Positions 24,694-33,305 of a DNA stretch of 64,000 bases are shown here, piece by piece. The stretch's first letter is position 1. Every line of letters begins with the position of its first letter. The stretch covers positions 3,968,001 to 4,032,000 of the forward strand of contig NZ_OY780958.1 of the NCBI RefSeq assembly GCF_963675985.1. Direction: 5' to 3'. Both the position numbers and the translations under genes were made by a program. The notes below the pieces were generated by a model. The model did no database searches and was not told where the DNA came from. It was given only the letters and a program-made list of their open reading frames with translations. This stretch comes from an uncultured Roseibium sp. (GTDB lineage: Bacteria; Pseudomonadota; Alphaproteobacteria; Rhizobiales; Stappiaceae).

Positions 24694-24719
24694 AAAACAG
24701 GCCCGCGCGGGCCTGTTTT
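24694..24719 (+). terminator. Intrinsic terminator after the chemoreceptor gene
   Basis: AAAACAGGCC and GGCCTGTTTT form a perfect long stem around a CGCG centre, with the T-run partly in the stem, 25 bases after the stop codon. Confidence 0.85.
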
Positions 24720-24830
24720 GGCTTGACCGGATCGCCGGTCTCCGGATGACGGCCGGTTGCTCCGAGTTCGCCGGGGGCGGGTAGTTTGGCTTTGGGAGTG
24801 TTGTGCGGGCGGCTCTTGGATAACCGGGCG

Positions 24831-25844
24831 TCAAACGTCCGGCACATAGATACGCTTGAGCGGCATCATGGTGCGGTAGCGCGCCGAGAGCTTGTCGTAA
24901 TTCTCCAGCATCAGCTTCACGAACTGTTCGCCGTCGATCAGACGCAGCTTCGGCCGGTTGCGTTCCAGCACGCGAGCGGGCTTGCTGTAGGAGCCGAGAT
25001 TGACGAACAAGGCGCACTCGCCTTCGCCCAGCGTACCGAGCAGCTGGCTGACTTCCGGCTCGCCGGTCTGGTCCGTCTTGCGCTTGCACTGAACCTTGAT
25101 GATCGGCGGCTCGAAACCAAGTTCGTCCGTATGGGCAATGACGTCGACGCCACCGTCTCCAGACTTTTCGGAGACGCGGGCGGTATAGCCCATGCATTCC
25201 AGCAAATGCGCCACCAGGTGCTCGAATTCATAACCGCTCAGTTCGGAGTAGATCTTGCGGATCACATAATCCTCAGTCGTTTCTTCCGCTTGCCGCGACA
25301 CGGTCCCGGCGACGCTGTCGTCATCGGGCGCTTCCGTTTCCTCGCCGACCCGATCCGGCACGATGACGGTCGGATCGATCTTCGCAAGGAATTCCGTTGG
25401 GTGGTTTTTGATCCGAAACAGGGTGATAAATGCCCCGATCTCGTAGAGCGCGGATTGAGAGAACTCGCTGCGCGGAAAATGGCCGAGCCACTCCACGGCG
25501 CGCCGATTGGGATAACTGTCCGCATCATCCTCAGGACCGGGGTAATGAACGACCGGTCCTGTGATCCGGCCGATGTTCACCTGCCGATCATGCTTTGACG
25601 GATAAACGACGACGTCACCAATTCTCACCTCATGGAGATACCGCAAGATCATACCGGCCTCGACCGGAATCGCCCCCGGTTTCCTGTTCGGGTAGGCGTG
25701 GATAAGCGCTCTCTTGATCGCCTCCCGGTCGTTCGGCAATGCCGCAATGTCGCCCAGTTCCGCCCAACCGACAACGACATACCCCCCTTCCAGCGCATCC
25801 GGGCCGATGTCCTCGGGCATATGCAGTCCCCAAAGCGTGGTCAT
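24831..25844 (-). CDS. Mrr-like restriction endonuclease with N-terminal reader-like domain
   Basis: The 337-residue protein has two domains. Residues 1-155 look like the PUA/EVE-type region common in modification-dependent nucleases (MTTLWGLHMP, VVVGWAELGDIAAL, GDVVVYPSKHDRQVNIGRI). The C-terminal domain is an Mrr-type PD-(D/E)xK nuclease: the EFEHLVAHLLECMGY helix, GDGGVDVIAH with the metal Asp, and IKVQCKRKTD supplying the QxK pair. Such proteins cut DNA carrying modified bases (type IV restriction). It is 120 bases downstream of res on the same strand, so it belongs to the same defence block, though not necessarily the same transcript. Confidence 0.83.
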   Translation of the reverse strand: MTTLWGLHMPEDIGPDALEGGYVVVGWAELGDIAALPNDREAIKRALIHAYPNRKPGAIPVEAGMILRYLHEVRIGDVVVYPSKHDRQVNIGRITGPVVHYPGPEDDADSYPNRRAVEWLGHFPRSEFSQSALYEIGAFITLFRIKNHPTEFLAKIDPTVIVPDRVGEETEAPDDDSVAGTVSRQAEETTEDYVIRKIYSELSGYEFEHLVAHLLECMGYTARVSEKSGDGGVDVIAHTDELGFEPPIIKVQCKRKTDQTGEPEVSQLLGTLGEGECALFVNLGSYSKPARVLERNRPKLRLIDGEQFVKLMLENYDKLSARYRTMMPLKRIYVPDV

Positions 25845-25964
25845 GCGGCGTATCTCCCTTTTGGTGATAAACAGGCCTTCTTTATTTCTGCCAATTACGC
25901 GGTTGTCGGGGGGACAAGCGAAACCGAGAGGCGAAAGGCTAGACCAATCCGAACACGCAAATTT

Positions 25965-28562
25965 TCAACACAGATATTCCGGCAACTTCGCTTTCCATTC
26001 GCTCATAAGAATGAGCGTGCATTCAACAGTCTCGCCGTTTTCCTGAATCAAGTCGAGCGTACCGGCGGGCACGGTCTCATCCCATGCAAAACTATCCGAC
26101 ATGACTTTAAGCAGTTCGCGCTTGTACGCAGTGTCCAGATTGTCGAGCTGATCGCCTTTTGTCTCGAGCACAGTAATCCGCGTTCCGCCATCGGATTTCT
26201 GCGCAGCGAAAATGAAATCTGGATAGACCTTCGGTCGACGCCAGCCCTGCAAGCCATATTGACTGCGCGCAACATTCCGGTGCCACCACTTCAAGGCCTC
26301 ATCGCCGTCGAGGTAAACGGCTACGTCCTGCTCGTCATTGTTAAGTTCGGCTTCGTAAACCGGAGAGAACAGACTTTTTTCGAGTGGGCCTCCAGACCTG
26401 CTGACAAGTTGCCGCCCATTATCCGGTTCTGTTGTTTCAACGCTGAAAGGCATCCTCCAATTCTTGCCATCGAGCCTCAAACGGAACTGGATATTCCCGG
26501 TCTTGACGCCATCCTTGAATAGAGCCTCGGCCCGTTGAGTTCTGGCGACTTCCAGTCCTTTACGCAGCTCTTCGACAATCAGGCTTTCCAGTTCGCCTAG
26601 TTTCGCATCATCGAAACCTCGCGAACGTAGCGCCGCTAACAAATCGGCAACGATTTCCCGTCCAACGAATGGGTTGGGAACCAGATCGGAAATCATGCGC
26701 ACGGCTTGAGCCGGATCGAATGACAGCGCTTCGGAATTTTGCGCCACCACTTCGCCGACGATAAGCTCTTCTCCATCTTCGGAGAGCGAAATTCGCTGAA
26801 GCTGGCTTTCCGCGGCCTGCGCGTTTTCGGGAATTCGCGCAGCAATCTCGTGCGGATCGAAACCCCGCCAATCGATGGCCGATAATACATCGGTTTCGTA
26901 GTCGAGTTCCCGAACTTCACTGCCATCCACGGCCATGACTTTCGGAAGGTAAATTTCCGTCTTGGCGAAGGCTGCGCGGCGGTCGATCTTGCGTGCAACT
27001 ATTGCTGAACCCGACGTGTCCTCCTGAGAAACACGCAGCACAAGATCGCCAAGCCCGTCCTGCTCAAGACCGTCCTTGATCGCCTCTACCACGGTGGCCG
27101 TATCGGCGTGGTGCGTCACGACATGGCATTCGTCCAGGGCATCGACACCGGTCTTCACCGCGCCGGGCTGCCGCAGGATACGCCCGACCAATTGCGTCAT
27201 CGCCTTCAGGTTGGAACTCGCCGCAAGTGCACACAGAACATAGGCAAAGGGACAGTCCCACCCTTCCTGAAGCGCCTGTTTGGTGATGATGACCCGAATG
27301 CGATTGGTCGGCGCCAGAAGGTCCTGGTTTTCCGGTTGAGACAAATCGTTCTTCTCGGCGGTCTTGATGGCGATTTCCGCTTCGTCAAAACCCGCCGTAA
27401 GCAACCAGTTTTTCACGTCATCCGCATGGATGTGACCGCTATCGCGTTGATCGGCTCCGGTACGTTCCACCTGCACCAGCATGATCGGTCGAATGTAGCG
27501 ATCAGTATTCGCCCTGAGCTTCCGGGCTTCAACGTCAAGCGCCTTTAGCTTGGCAAGAGCCGCATTGAGTGTCGACTTCCAATCGTTACCCTGTCTCGGA
27601 TCGAGGTTGAGCGGCATCTTGATCATGCCCTCGCTATCCAGCTCCCGGCCCGACACTTCGACCAGAACATTGGCATATCGACCCTCACGCGGATTCTTGC
27701 CGCCGCGCGGCTGGACATCCTGAGGCGTGGCCGTCAATTCGAGAACGAAGCAAGGATTGAATCCGTAGAGCGTCCTGAAGGCGAGATCGGAAATCGCCCG
27801 GTGCCCCTCATCCAGAACCACAACAGGTCTGATAATACGCAAGGCATTGCCCAACGAATCCTTCACCATCGGAAACATGTCATTGTAGGCGGACAGGTTC
27901 GGCGCGAGATCAAGGGCCGCCTTGTGCGCCTGTTGCTCCCCCTCCGGCGGGAAAAAACCGTGCACGTCCCCGCGATCCTGAAACATCTTCAGGGTGTCCT
28001 GATTTTCCCGGTTCGACGACTGCAGCATCAGGATCATCACACACAGATGCGTTTCGACATCTCGAGCGTCGAGGCGATCGGTCTTTTCCAAGATGCGAAC
28101 GCGCCCGGCGGCCGCACGATCCAGTCCTTGCCTGTAAGGGTGCTGACGATCTTTCAGATGCTTGAGCGTCTGGGAATAAATGGCTTCATTCGGAACGATC
28201 CAGAGAACGAAGCCCGTATTGCGGTCGAGATACCGCCCCATGATCCGGGACACGGCTGATATCGCAAGCCAGGTTTTCCCGCCGCCGGTCGGCACTTTCA
28301 GGACAGCATTGGGAACAGGCCGACCACAACCGTCCAGGCGCGGTGAGAACGGAATGCCAGCACGCGAAGCAGGCAGCTTGCCCTCAACCTTCAATTCTTC
28401 CCAAGTCTCTTTGGCATAATCAGGGATCGGAAGCTTCAGATGCGGCTTGCCTTTGGCGATCTGGGCAATCTCGTCCGCCTCGGCCTTGTTTGCCTTGAGC
28501 GTATCAAGATAGACCTCAAGCGAGGTCAGCACCCGATCCTGATAGTCGAGCTGGCGAAACAT
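25965..28562 (-). CDS. res: Type III restriction enzyme Res subunit
   Basis: The 865-residue SF2 translocase-nuclease has Walker A PTGGGKTWLA at about residues 91-100, a DEGH box (VVLDEGHRAI), motif III LTATPQ, motif VI QLVGRILRQPGA, and a C-terminal PD-ExK nuclease visible as YPDFIFAA then VLETKGDQLD. Type III Res acts in complex with Mod: ATP-dependent communication between two inversely oriented unmethylated sites leads to cleavage. It starts 6 bases after the end of the mod reading frame, so the two are one operon. All catalytic motifs appear intact. Confidence 0.92.
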   Translation of the reverse strand: MFRQLDYQDRVLTSLEVYLDTLKANKAEADEIAQIAKGKPHLKLPIPDYAKETWEELKVEGKLPASRAGIPFSPRLDGCGRPVPNAVLKVPTGGGKTWLAISAVSRIMGRYLDRNTGFVLWIVPNEAIYSQTLKHLKDRQHPYRQGLDRAAAGRVRILEKTDRLDARDVETHLCVMILMLQSSNRENQDTLKMFQDRGDVHGFFPPEGEQQAHKAALDLAPNLSAYNDMFPMVKDSLGNALRIIRPVVVLDEGHRAISDLAFRTLYGFNPCFVLELTATPQDVQPRGGKNPREGRYANVLVEVSGRELDSEGMIKMPLNLDPRQGNDWKSTLNAALAKLKALDVEARKLRANTDRYIRPIMLVQVERTGADQRDSGHIHADDVKNWLLTAGFDEAEIAIKTAEKNDLSQPENQDLLAPTNRIRVIITKQALQEGWDCPFAYVLCALAASSNLKAMTQLVGRILRQPGAVKTGVDALDECHVVTHHADTATVVEAIKDGLEQDGLGDLVLRVSQEDTSGSAIVARKIDRRAAFAKTEIYLPKVMAVDGSEVRELDYETDVLSAIDWRGFDPHEIAARIPENAQAAESQLQRISLSEDGEELIVGEVVAQNSEALSFDPAQAVRMISDLVPNPFVGREIVADLLAALRSRGFDDAKLGELESLIVEELRKGLEVARTQRAEALFKDGVKTGNIQFRLRLDGKNWRMPFSVETTEPDNGRQLVSRSGGPLEKSLFSPVYEAELNNDEQDVAVYLDGDEALKWWHRNVARSQYGLQGWRRPKVYPDFIFAAQKSDGGTRITVLETKGDQLDNLDTAYKRELLKVMSDSFAWDETVPAGTLDLIQENGETVECTLILMSEWKAKLPEYLC

Positions 28563-28568
28563 GGCGCG

Positions 28569-28993
28569 TCAGCTCCGATCGATGCGATAAAGAGCAAATG
28601 GCAGCGGGACGAATTCCACTGGGATGTTCTGCTCGGCCAACATCTTCTGACTGACATAACGGGCAGGCGCGAAGACCAAGTGCCGCTTTTCCGGGTCGGT
28701 CTCGGCAAATTCCTTGGCTCGCTTCAGCGTCAGGGCTGCATCAGGCGATTTCAGCCAATCCAGATCGGGCCTGTAGATCAGCCAGACAAGCTGACCTTCG
28801 GTAGCGCCAAGGTAGAAATCCGCCTCCCGCATGGCCGATGGTTCAAAGGAACGATTGGTGGCCATATGGAAGAGAACAGAGCCAATTCCTTCGTAAGTGG
28901 GAAGCGTCTCTCCACTCAATACTTTGTCGAGTTCGATGGGATCACCTAGTATAAAATAAGTGAAGGTTCCACCTAGTCCTTCCGCACGTTTTT
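28569..28993 (-). pseudogene. Out-of-frame C-terminal part of the type III Mod protein
   Basis: Directly after the mod stop, the -1 frame reads on without an interruption: KRAEGLGGTFTYFILGDP, then GSVLFHMATNRS, LVWLIYRPDLDWLKSPDAAL, and a final HLVFAPARYVSQKML with FVPLPFALYRIDRS. This is the usual C-terminal domain of type III/COG2189 Mod proteins, not an independent gene; the frame has no ATG and its first candidate start is a TTG at 28919. One missing A in the A6 run at 28999-29004 (minus strand) explains the break. The segment ends 6 bases before res. Confidence 0.8.
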
Positions 28994-30397
28994 CTATCTT
29001 TTTTCACCAGTAACAATCAATTCGTTGTCTTTGATAGTCTTCTTAATAGAATCATATTCGTGTCCATGTAGATTTCCTATAGCATCGACATTTTCAATTA
29101 ATCTGTCGGCCTTTCTTATTTTGCTCCACGTAATAGACTCTCGGAACAACTCCGAACGTTGCGTACCGCTGAATTTATAGCCCTTAATAACACGCCTTAT
29201 ACGCTCTGCAGTCAATTGATCTGCATAATCCTCCATCTCAACCAGAATAAAACGACGAGTACCACCGTCTTCTTTGTTAGCCTGAAGAACCGCATGGGCC
29301 GCGGTGCCGGAACCTGCAAAAGAATCCAAAACAATTGAATTTTTAGCAGTAGCTAAATCGATTACTTTTTTAATTAGCTCGAGCGGCTTCGGGGAAATAA
29401 ACACGTCTCCGGAATTCTCAAAATCTAATATTTCCAATAGCAACTTCTTGGCATCTTGAGTATGACCAACCTCATCGTAGAACCAAAGTGTCTGAGGAAC
29501 TCGGCCACTTTTTACATCAGAAAGATATCTCTTTAATCGTGGCTGATTATCTTTATCTTCTCCCCACCAAATTCTGCCATTTGCATCAAGTTCTTCAAAA
29601 CGCTTCTTAGAAACGCGCCAATACATCCCTTTAGGAGGACCTGCGATCTCTCTGCCAGCGGGAGTAACAATTGAATATGTGCCTTCACCATAGAAATTTC
29701 GCGCTGATAGATCCCCTGACGTCCAAGGCCCTCGTGGATCTGAGTCTGGATTTGAGTATCTAGCTTCCATTTCTTCTGTTCTTGCCAGCAAATTTGGCCG
29801 CCAAGTTTCTTTATTTTTTGCATAAATCAGCACATAATCATGGTCTTCTGAAAAGTACTGCGCAGTATTTTTCGGAGAAAACACTTTTTGCCAAATGCAA
29901 GAAGCAACAAAATTACTTTCCCCAAATATTTCATCCAACATTTCTCGGGATCGATGGACTTCGTTATCGTCTAGCGTAATCCAGATACTACCCTCGTCAC
30001 TTAAAAGCTCATGCAATAATCTTAATCTCGGCCACATCATGGCGCACCATTTGTCGTGACGCAGACCGTCCTCTATCCCGATCGGATTCGAAGCCAGCCA
30101 TTCCTTGATCATCGGTGCGTTGACGTTGTCGTTGTAACTCCAGCCCTCGTTGCCGGTATTGTAAGGAGGGTCAATAAAGATGCAGTCTACCTTACCGGCA
30201 TAGAGCGGCATCAGCGCCTTCAGGGCATGCAGATTATCGCCTTGAATGATCAGATTCCCATCGAGGGCGACGGGACCGATACTTTTGCTCTCATCCGGCA
30301 CCAACGGGCGGAACGGCACGGCAAGGTGGTGGTTGTAGACAAACTCCTTGCCCTTGAAATTCAGTTCCGTCACGGGATCCCCACTATGCCAAATCAT
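28994..30397 (-). CDS. mod: Type III DNA-methyltransferase Mod (truncated by frameshift)
   Basis: The 467-residue beta-class N6-adenine methyltransferase has the catalytic DPPYNTG motif near residue 77, a target-recognition region (about 120-330), and the SAM-binding motif SFAGSGTAAHAVLQAN followed by FILVEMEDYADQLTAERI. It should methylate one strand of an asymmetric 5-6 bp site and give Res its specificity. The frame stops at a TAG just after a poly-A tract, and the missing C-terminal domain continues in another frame to 28569. The stretch 28985-30050 is far richer in A+T than the first 350 bases and the detached end, consistent with exchange of the specificity region. Confidence 0.88.
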   Translation of the reverse strand: MIWHSGDPVTELNFKGKEFVYNHHLAVPFRPLVPDESKSIGPVALDGNLIIQGDNLHALKALMPLYAGKVDCIFIDPPYNTGNEGWSYNDNVNAPMIKEWLASNPIGIEDGLRHDKWCAMMWPRLRLLHELLSDEGSIWITLDDNEVHRSREMLDEIFGESNFVASCIWQKVFSPKNTAQYFSEDHDYVLIYAKNKETWRPNLLARTEEMEARYSNPDSDPRGPWTSGDLSARNFYGEGTYSIVTPAGREIAGPPKGMYWRVSKKRFEELDANGRIWWGEDKDNQPRLKRYLSDVKSGRVPQTLWFYDEVGHTQDAKKLLLEILDFENSGDVFISPKPLELIKKVIDLATAKNSIVLDSFAGSGTAAHAVLQANKEDGGTRRFILVEMEDYADQLTAERIRRVIKGYKFSGTQRSELFRESITWSKIRKADRLIENVDAIGNLHGHEYDSIKKTIKDNELIVTGEKR

Positions 30398-30610
30398 TTG
30401 GTGTCAAAGCATAGAATCCGATAGCCGACCGAAACGCAACCAGTCTCCATCCCCTGCCCCCGGCTGCCTTGGCGATCAAAACAATTGCCGCAACAAGCCC
30501 TAGTTTTTGCAGGCCGGGTTTGCTGACATTGCGGCATGTCGGGAGATTGATGCAGGTTGAAGTATGTTGCCGAGCATCGCCCGAGCCTTACCCAGCCCCC
30601 AAACGAAAAA

Positions 30611-30632
30611 AGCCCCGGTGAACCGGGGCTTT
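30611..30632 (-). terminator. Intrinsic terminator after tRNA-Leu
   Basis: The AGCCCCGGT/ACCGGGGCT stem has T-runs on either side. On the minus strand it is followed by TTTTTT and lies 45 bases beyond the tRNA 3' end. The flanking T-run on the plus strand could also make it bidirectional. Confidence 0.85.
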
Positions 30633-30676
30633 TTGTCGTGTTTCGGGATCATCCGAGACGATCCGAGACCGGAAAT

Positions 30677-30763
30677 TGGTGCCCAGGAGAGGACTCGAAC
30701 CTCCACGCCCTTGCGAGCACCAGCACCTGAAGCTGGCGCGTCTACCAATTCCGCCACCTGGGC
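30677..30763 (-). tRNA. tRNA-Leu(CAG)
   Basis: An 87-nt class II tRNA with acceptor stem GCCCAGG/CCTGGGC, a D-loop GGCGGAATTGGTAGACGCG, anticodon loop TTCAGGT (anticodon CAG), a variable arm typical of leucine tRNAs, a T-arm GGTTCGAGTCC and an encoded CCA end. It has its own promoter and terminator. Confidence 0.97.
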
Positions 30764-31066
30764 ATTGAGCCTGTCTTGAAGACACCGGCGCGATCTTAAG
30801 ACCGCCGCCGCCGACTTCTTAATGTCGGCTCAGGTGGGCGCTTGTAAGGGTCTGTCGGGGACTTGTCAATCACCCTTTTGCAGACAATTTCATTCCTGTG
30901 CAGGAAGGCTTTCACATGCCTCTTCACATACCCCTTCACAGGCGGCCGGCAAAGGGCTAAGAGACTGTAGGGTCCCCGGTTTTACACCGGCGGGACAGAG
31001 GATTATTCTGCAGGTCGCGGCCTTCAGGCGCGCGACATAAATGCCAGACGTGAGAGGCAAGCGGCC
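30764..31066. other. Region between tRNA-Leu and the NDUFA9-like gene
   Basis: This 303-base gap between divergent genes contains the tRNA-Leu promoter (30841-30869). Nothing else with coding character is visible. The right half presumably contains the promoter of the NDUFA9-like gene, but no convincing hexamer pair could be chosen. Confidence 0.45.
30841..30869 (-). promoter_or_regulatory. Sigma-70-type promoter of tRNA-Leu
   Basis: On the minus strand TTGACA (30864-30869) is followed by a 17-bp spacer and TACAAG (30841-30846). It points to the tRNA gene, whose first base lies 78 bases downstream. Confidence 0.7.
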
Positions 31067-32041
31067 ATGTCCACGGCTTTGAATGGAAAACTCGTCACGG
31101 TCTTCGGTGCGTCCGGTTTCGTCGGGCGCCATGTGGTGCAGGCGCTGGCGAAGCGCGGTTACCGGGTGCGCGCCGCCGTGCGCCGGCCGGACCTGGCGAC
31201 CCACCTGCAGCCGCTCGGCATGCCGGGGCAGATCATGCCCGTGCAGGCGAACCTGCGCTATCGCTGGTCCGTCGACCGGGCCGTGCAGGGCGCGGATGCG
31301 GTCGTCAACGCGGTCGGCATTCTGGCGCAAAGCGGCAAGCAGAGCTTCGACGCGATCCAGGACTTCGGTCCGCGCGCCATCGCCGAGGCCGCGCGGGGCG
31401 CCGGGCTTTCCACAATCACCCATATTTCGGCCATCGGCGCGGATGCGGACAGCGCCTCGGCTTATGCCCGCTCCAAGGCGGCCGGCGAGGCCGGCGTGAT
31501 GGCGATCCTGCCGGACAGCATCATCCTGCGCCCCTCCATCATCTTCGGGCCGGAAGACGACTTCTTCAACCGGTTCGCCGACATGGCGCGCTTTGCGCCG
31601 GCCCTGCCGCTGATCGGCGGCGGCCACACGAAGTTCCAGCCGGTCTATGTCTGCGACGTGGCCGAGGCCGTGGCCAAGGCCGTCGACGGCGAGCTGAAAC
31701 CGGGCACGATCTATGAGCTTGGCGGACCGGAAGTGAAAAGCTTCCGCGACTGCCTGGAAGAAATGATGGCGGTGACGCGCAAGCAGCGCATGCTGGTGCC
31801 GCTGCCGTTCGAGATCGCGTCCGTCATGGGCAAGATCATGCAGATGCTGCCCAAGCCGATGCTGACGGCCGACCAGGTGCTGCTGCTGAAGACCGACAAC
31901 GTGGTGTCGGAAGCGGCCGCCAGCGAAGGACGGACGCTGACCGCCATGGGCATCGCCCCGACGACGCTGGCGACGATCCTGCCGACCTACCTGGACCGCT
32001 TCCGCGAACACGGCCAGTACGACGCCCACCGCATCGCCTGA
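31067..32041 (+). CDS. Complex I NDUFA9-subunit-like NAD(P)-binding protein
   Basis: The 324-residue atypical SDR has the N-terminal nucleotide motif VTVFGASGFVGRHVV, the substrate-side segment THISAIGADADSASAYARSKAAGE (Tyr-x3-Lys) and FQPVYVCDVAEAVAKAV. It matches the NDUFA9/YbjT-like group that alphaproteobacteria share with mitochondria, where NDUFA9 is an accessory subunit of respiratory complex I. Whether the bacterial protein binds complex I is not shown by sequence. Confidence 0.87.
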   Translation: MSTALNGKLVTVFGASGFVGRHVVQALAKRGYRVRAAVRRPDLATHLQPLGMPGQIMPVQANLRYRWSVDRAVQGADAVVNAVGILAQSGKQSFDAIQDFGPRAIAEAARGAGLSTITHISAIGADADSASAYARSKAAGEAGVMAILPDSIILRPSIIFGPEDDFFNRFADMARFAPALPLIGGGHTKFQPVYVCDVAEAVAKAVDGELKPGTIYELGGPEVKSFRDCLEEMMAVTRKQRMLVPLPFEIASVMGKIMQMLPKPMLTADQVLLLKTDNVVSEAAASEGRTLTAMGIAPTTLATILPTYLDRFREHGQYDAHRIA

Positions 32042-32118
32042 GGGAATGCGTTAAAGCCAAGCCGCATGCGCCCCTCTCCTCCTAAGGGGCACGGAAATGG
32101 TATATGGCAAAGTCCAGC

Positions 32119-32231
32119 TCCCTCTCCCATTGGGAGAGGGTTGGGGTGAGGGGCGCCAACCCCTCAACGATACGGAAAGTCTCACCCCCCTCACCCGGAG
32201 CTTCGCTCCGACCTCTCCCTATGGGAGAGGT
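32119..32231. repeat. Palindromic intergenic element A
   Basis: Two near-perfect small palindromes (CCTCTCCCATTGGGAGAGG on the left, CCTCTCCCTATGGGAGAGG on the right) bracket inner complementary arms, GGTGAGGGG and CCCCTCACC. The whole forms a cruciform-like interspersed element, not coding. Confidence 0.75.
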
Positions 32232-32269
32232 AACTTGGTGCCTGTGGTGATGGCCGGGCAGTGCCAATT

Positions 32270-32330
32270 GCGCCCCTCTCCCCCCTTGAGGGGGAGATGT
32301 CCGCGAACGCGGACAGAGGGGGTGTTGGGC
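32270..32330. repeat. Palindromic intergenic element B
   Basis: It contains CCTTGAGGGGGAGATGTC, a short inner hairpin (CCGCGAACGCGG) and an AGAGGGGGTGT end. Element C 40 bases away is an inverted relative with another inner hairpin. Confidence 0.7.
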
Positions 32331-32370
32331 CTCGCGGCATGAACTGATGCCCGAATATAAAATGACCGTC

Positions 32371-32424
32371 GTTACCCCCCTCTGTCACCTGCGGTGACAT
32401 CTCCCCCTCAAGGGGAGAGACGGG
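32371..32424. repeat. Palindromic intergenic element C (inverted relative of B)
   Basis: Its complement shares CCTTGAGGGGGAGATGTC and ACAGAGGGGG with element B but has a CACCGCAGGTG inner hairpin instead. The conserved arms with compensating stem changes suggest selection or copying as a structured unit. Confidence 0.7.
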
Positions 32425-32489
32425 TGAACAGTTGTGATTCTGTCGTCAATTCGCATGACTAAGTTGGTTCGCCAGGGACCGCGGTTCTC

Positions 32490-32665
32490 CGCTCCCGTCA
32501 TCCCAGACAAGTGAGGCGCAGCCGAACGCTGATCCGGGATCCAGCTGACAGAGTGAGCGCAAGCGAGCACCGCTTTCAATAGAGAGCCGGGTGCGCTTGC
32601 GCGCGGCTGATGTCTGGATTCCGGATCTGTACGCAGCGTTGCTGCGCTTGTCCGGAATGACGGGA
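32490..32665. repeat. Palindromic intergenic element D
   Basis: The left arm CCCGTCATCCCAGACAAG and the right arm CTTGTCCGGAATGACGGG are inverted imperfect copies. A second nested pair (GATCCGGGATCCAG and CTGGATTCCGGATC) encloses a variable centre of about 60 bases. It is of a different family from A-C. Confidence 0.7.
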
Positions 32666-32737
32666 GGAAAATTCGCACGACATAGCTGCCGGCCCCGTGG
32701 AGTTACAAGACGTCAATACGGCGCCAAACCCCTTAGC

Positions 32738-32860
32738 TGTCACCCCGGGCGAACGCAGTGAGACCCGGGGCCCACTCGTTTGCAGAGCCGTTGTGTTACT
32801 GATCAACGCCGCTGCAAGAGGAACTGCGAGTAGGCCCCGGCTCAAGGCCGGGGTGACGGT
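32738..32860. repeat. Palindromic intergenic element E
   Basis: The left end reads TGTCACCCCGGGCGAACGCA and the right end CTCAAGGCCGGGGTGACGG. Inner arms GGGGCCCACTCG and CGAGTAGGCCCC are also complementary. A related half copy occurs at 37196-37227. Confidence 0.7.
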
Positions 32861-32891
32861 TGTGTGTGGAGCATGGCCGTGCCCATCTCGG

Positions 32892-33143
32892 TCATCGTTT
32901 TTCGTGGTAGCGCCAGTCCGACGACCCCCGGTCCGGATGCCAGGGGGCCAGGATGTAGCCGCGGGACGTGCGGGTGACGCCGATGTCCTCCAGCTCGCGG
33001 TCGTCCAGTTTGCTCAACGCCTTTTCCGTCACGCGCCTGCGGTGGGCGCGGTAAAGCGCCGTGGTGATGGCCTGCAGCACGCGGATCACGAGCGAGCGGC
33101 CGCGGTGTCGACGGCCGAAGGTGGTTTCCAGAGTCAATGTCAT
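32892..33143 (-). CDS. DUF1127 small basic protein
   Basis: The 83-residue basic protein carries the DUF1127 core ALSKLDDRELEDIGVTR at about residues 42-58, preceded by an amphipathic Arg-rich helix (ALYRAHRRRVTEK). DUF1127 proteins are short and common in alphaproteobacteria. Some larger or similar members have been tied to phosphate or RNA metabolism, but the role of this one is unknown. It lies divergently from the disrupted YafY-type regulator. Confidence 0.85.
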   Translation of the reverse strand: MTLTLETTFGRRHRGRSLVIRVLQAITTALYRAHRRRVTEKALSKLDDRELEDIGVTRTSRGYILAPWHPDRGSSDWRYHEKR

Positions 33144-33305
33144 GTCCTGTCTCCTGTCCGTCCCGGCGGTCTGAAACCTGTTGAAACTCCGGGCTTGAGG
33201 AGACTTTGACAGGCCATACCTGACAGCAGTGAGTCAGGTTTGATCCTGTTCTGTTCCAGTTCGTGATTTTTTACGGTAGGAAAGATCAGAGGAAGGAGCG
33301 ACCCC

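Noticed and set aside
28994..29010. Classical A-AAA-AAG programmed -1 frameshift site in mod
   Set aside because: The heptamer is present, but the zero frame reads GAA-AAA-AGA, so the site is out of register for tandem slippage. Only single-tRNA or transcriptional slippage would work, so I treat it as a frameshift of unknown origin.
24670..30763. Restriction-modification block as a genomic island integrated at the tRNA-Leu 3' end
   Set aside because: The tRNA 3' end faces the block, but I found no repeat of the tRNA end near 24.7 kb and no integrase gene. The position alone does not support integration.
32119..32430. CRISPR array
   Set aside because: The repeats are inverted, of unequal length and unevenly spaced; there are no direct repeats with unique spacers and no cas genes.
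32082..32880. Small proteins encoded in the repeat cluster
   Set aside because: Open frames there coincide with palindromic arms and translate to low-complexity Pro/Arg/Ser sequence.
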